From Pseudomonas faucium (GTDB taxonomy: Bacteria > Pseudomonadota > Gammaproteobacteria > Pseudomonadales > Pseudomonadaceae): 64,000 bases of DNA. Shown here in pieces: positions 61,661-64,000 of the stretch (its first letter is position 1; each line of letters starts with the position of its first letter). The translations under genes were made by a program, and so were the position numbers. The notes beneath the pieces are model-generated. The model was not told the origin of the DNA. It ran no database searches and was given only the letters and a program-made list of their open reading frames with translations. The stretch is taken from NCBI RefSeq assembly GCF_021602585.1, contig NZ_BQIP01000003.1, positions 248,001 through 312,000 of the forward strand. Reading direction: 5' to 3'.

Positions 61661-62419
61661 TCAGATCGGATTCGGGCAATCGATGAACAGGTGCTCCAGG
61701 GCAAAGCGCCGCGCCAGGTAATCGCCCAGCGCCTGCACGCCGTAGCGCTCGGTGGCATGGTGCCCGGCGGCGATGAAGCTGACGCCGTTCTCGCGGGCAC
61801 TGTGGTAGGTCTGCTCGGACGCCTCGCCGCTGATGAACAGGTCCACCCCGGCAGCGATGGCGGTATCGATATAACCCTGCCCGCCGCCGGTACACCAGCC
61901 GACCCGGCGGATCATCTGCTCGCCTTCGACCAGCAGCGGCTCACGGCCCATGACGTCCTGCACGCGGCGGGCGAAGTCGCGCGCGGTCATCGGCTCGGCC
62001 AGCGAACCGACGAGGCCGACCACCTTGGGGTTGGCAGGGTCCAGCGGCCCTTCCACGGTGATGTCCAGCTGGCGAGCCAGCTGCACGTTGTTGCCCACTT
62101 CCGGGTGAACATCCAGCGGCAGGTGAAACGCCAGCAGGCTGATGTCGTGCTTGAGCAGGGTCTTCAGGCGGCGCTGCTTGATCCCGGTGATGCACGGGTT
62201 CTCGCCCTTCCAGAAATAACCGTGGTGCACCAGCACCAGGTCGGCCTCGGCCTCGACCGCGGCATCCAGCAGCGCCTGGCTGGCCGTGACCCCGGAAACG
62301 ATGCGGCTGACCTGTGGCCGGCCCTCCACCTGCAGGCCATTGGGGCAGTAATCCTGGATCTTCGCGCTGGCCAGGTAGCGCTCGGCTTCCTCGACCAGGG
62401 TATTGAGGGCGACAGCCAT
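61661..62419 (-). CDS. Nif3-like dinuclear metal-centre protein (YbgI type)
   Basis: A 252-residue protein. Metal-binding residues are in VLVHHGYFWKGE, LLAFHLPLDVHPEVGNN and FIAAGHHATERYGVQAL, matching the NIF3/GTP cyclohydrolase I type 2 family. Members form hexameric toroids with two metals per subunit; the biochemical activity is disputed. The start MAVALNTLVEEAERYL at 62419 was chosen; upstream in-frame residues are not family-like. Divergent from algW with about 160 bp between the starts. Confidence 0.93.
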   Translation of the reverse strand: MAVALNTLVEEAERYLASAKIQDYCPNGLQVEGRPQVSRIVSGVTASQALLDAAVEAEADLVLVHHGYFWKGENPCITGIKQRRLKTLLKHDISLLAFHLPLDVHPEVGNNVQLARQLDITVEGPLDPANPKVVGLVGSLAEPMTARDFARRVQDVMGREPLLVEGEQMIRRVGWCTGGGQGYIDTAIAAGVDLFISGEASEQTYHSARENGVSFIAAGHHATERYGVQALGDYLARRFALEHLFIDCPNPI

Positions 62420-62577
62420 GGAAAATCTCCTCGAAATCTGCACGTTCAACGGGAACAACGCCCGTATAATGGCCGCCATTATGGGCCGTCGCCGGCGTTG
62501 GGGAAACCGGTGTATGATCGCGCGCGCTTGCGCTCTGGCGCGTCACTCCGGCCCTTGCCCACTCCCAGGATTCGTTC

Positions 62578-63738
<1,161 letters not shown>

Positions 63739-63741
63739 GAC

Positions 63742-63860
63742 TGGGGCTGCTTTGCAGCCCATCGCCGGCAAGCCGGCTCCCACAGGGATTGCACAGGGCT
63801 CAAGGGCGGTGCAGCCCCTGTGGGAGCCGGCTTGCCGGCGATGGGCCGCAAGGCGGCCCC
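63742..63860. repeat. REP pair 9 (inverted)
   Basis: Inverted REP cores with outer GGGGCTGC...GCGGCCCC arms between the convergent algW and ABC ATPase genes. Confidence 0.9.
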
Positions 63861-63867
63861 AACAGCA

Positions 63868-64000
63868 TCAATGCAGGATCTGGCTCAGGAACAACTTGGT
63901 CCGATCACTGCGCGGCCGGTCGAAGAAGTCATCCGGCGCCGCCTGCTCCACGATCTCCCCCTTGTCCATGAAGATCACCCGGTTCGCCACGGTGCGGGCA
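63868..64000 (-). CDS. ABC transporter ATP-binding protein, C-terminal part (polar amino acids)
   Basis: Only the last 44 residues are in the window: ARTVANRVIFMDKGEIVEQ, then DDFFDRPRSDRTKLFLSQIL and H. This is the end of the AapP/GltL/HisP type ATPase, in which VANRVIFMDKG follows the H-loop and FFDxPRxxRTKxFLSQIL is the family terminus. The position after algW suggests the general L-amino-acid transporter AapJQMP of P. putida; that rests on remembered synteny. Confidence 0.8.
   Translation of the reverse strand, partial: ARTVANRVIFMDKGEIVEQAAPDDFFDRPRSDRTKLFLSQILH

Overview
The window is about 64 kb of high-GC chromosome that reads as a member of the Pseudomonas putida group. The order lpxC-ftsZ-ftsA-ftsQ-ddlB-murC-murG-ftsW-murD-mraY-murF-murE-ftsI-ftsL-rsmH-mraZ, the rnpB gene beside rsmI, the mdeA/mdeR (methionine gamma-lyase) pair, algW and fused cysNC are all typical of that group. 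Nine inverted pairs of a REP element (core ATCGCCGGCAAGCCGGCTCC) sit between genes, which is also typical of these genomes.

Layout. 1-12 kb is ordinary core sequence: a DUF481 gene fragment, an alkyltransferase-like protein, ampG, an MdfA-type exporter, mscS, yajQ, a PanE-type reductase, an orphan histidine kinase, a cobalamin adenosyltransferase, a Nudix-ThiE fusion, a glutathione S-transferase and argJ. 12-33.6 kb carries secA and dciA, then the complete division and cell-wall (dcw) cluster on the minus strand. The dcw genes overlap or nearly touch. They are driven at least in part by a promoter and a three-box MraZ operator in front of mraZ. 33.7-39.1 kb holds RNase P RNA and the conserved envelope block rsmI-lpoA-yraN-gmhA/diaA-dolP. 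39.1-44 kb holds sspAB, the cytochrome bc1 operon petABC and rplM-rpsI. 44-52.3 kb holds tas, a GlxA-type regulator, zapE, trpS, a hydrolase, zapG (yhcB) and mdeA/mdeR. 58.5-64 kb holds cysNC, cysD, a Nif3-like gene, algW and the end of an amino-acid ABC transporter ATPase gene.

The unusual part is 52.3-58.5 kb, an AT-richer accessory island between mdeR and cysNC. It holds nine loci for immunity proteins of the colicin E/pyocin S DNase type (seven intact, two broken) but no complete bacteriocin. Most of the immunity genes are preceded by a short, in-frame remnant of the 3' end of a DNase gene. Those remnants carry the last HNH residues (TPxxHxxIH) and usually end in a TGA that overlaps the immunity ATG as ATGA. 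A truncated bacteriocin N-terminus, an inverted DNase fragment, a pyocin pseudogene with an in-frame TAG, a nuclease domain lacking its metal ligands and a 790-bp tandem duplication complete the picture. I read this as an immunity array built by repeated recombination at the 3' ends of bacteriocin genes, possibly giving resistance without killing. The island also carries a small lipoprotein gene that twice follows an immunity gene, and a RES-domain toxin facing a DNA-binding protein whose upstream region has three TTGACA repeats spaced 8 bp apart.

Limits: no search or alignment program was run. Identities come from reading translations against remembered family motifs and gene order. Promoters were judged by eye.
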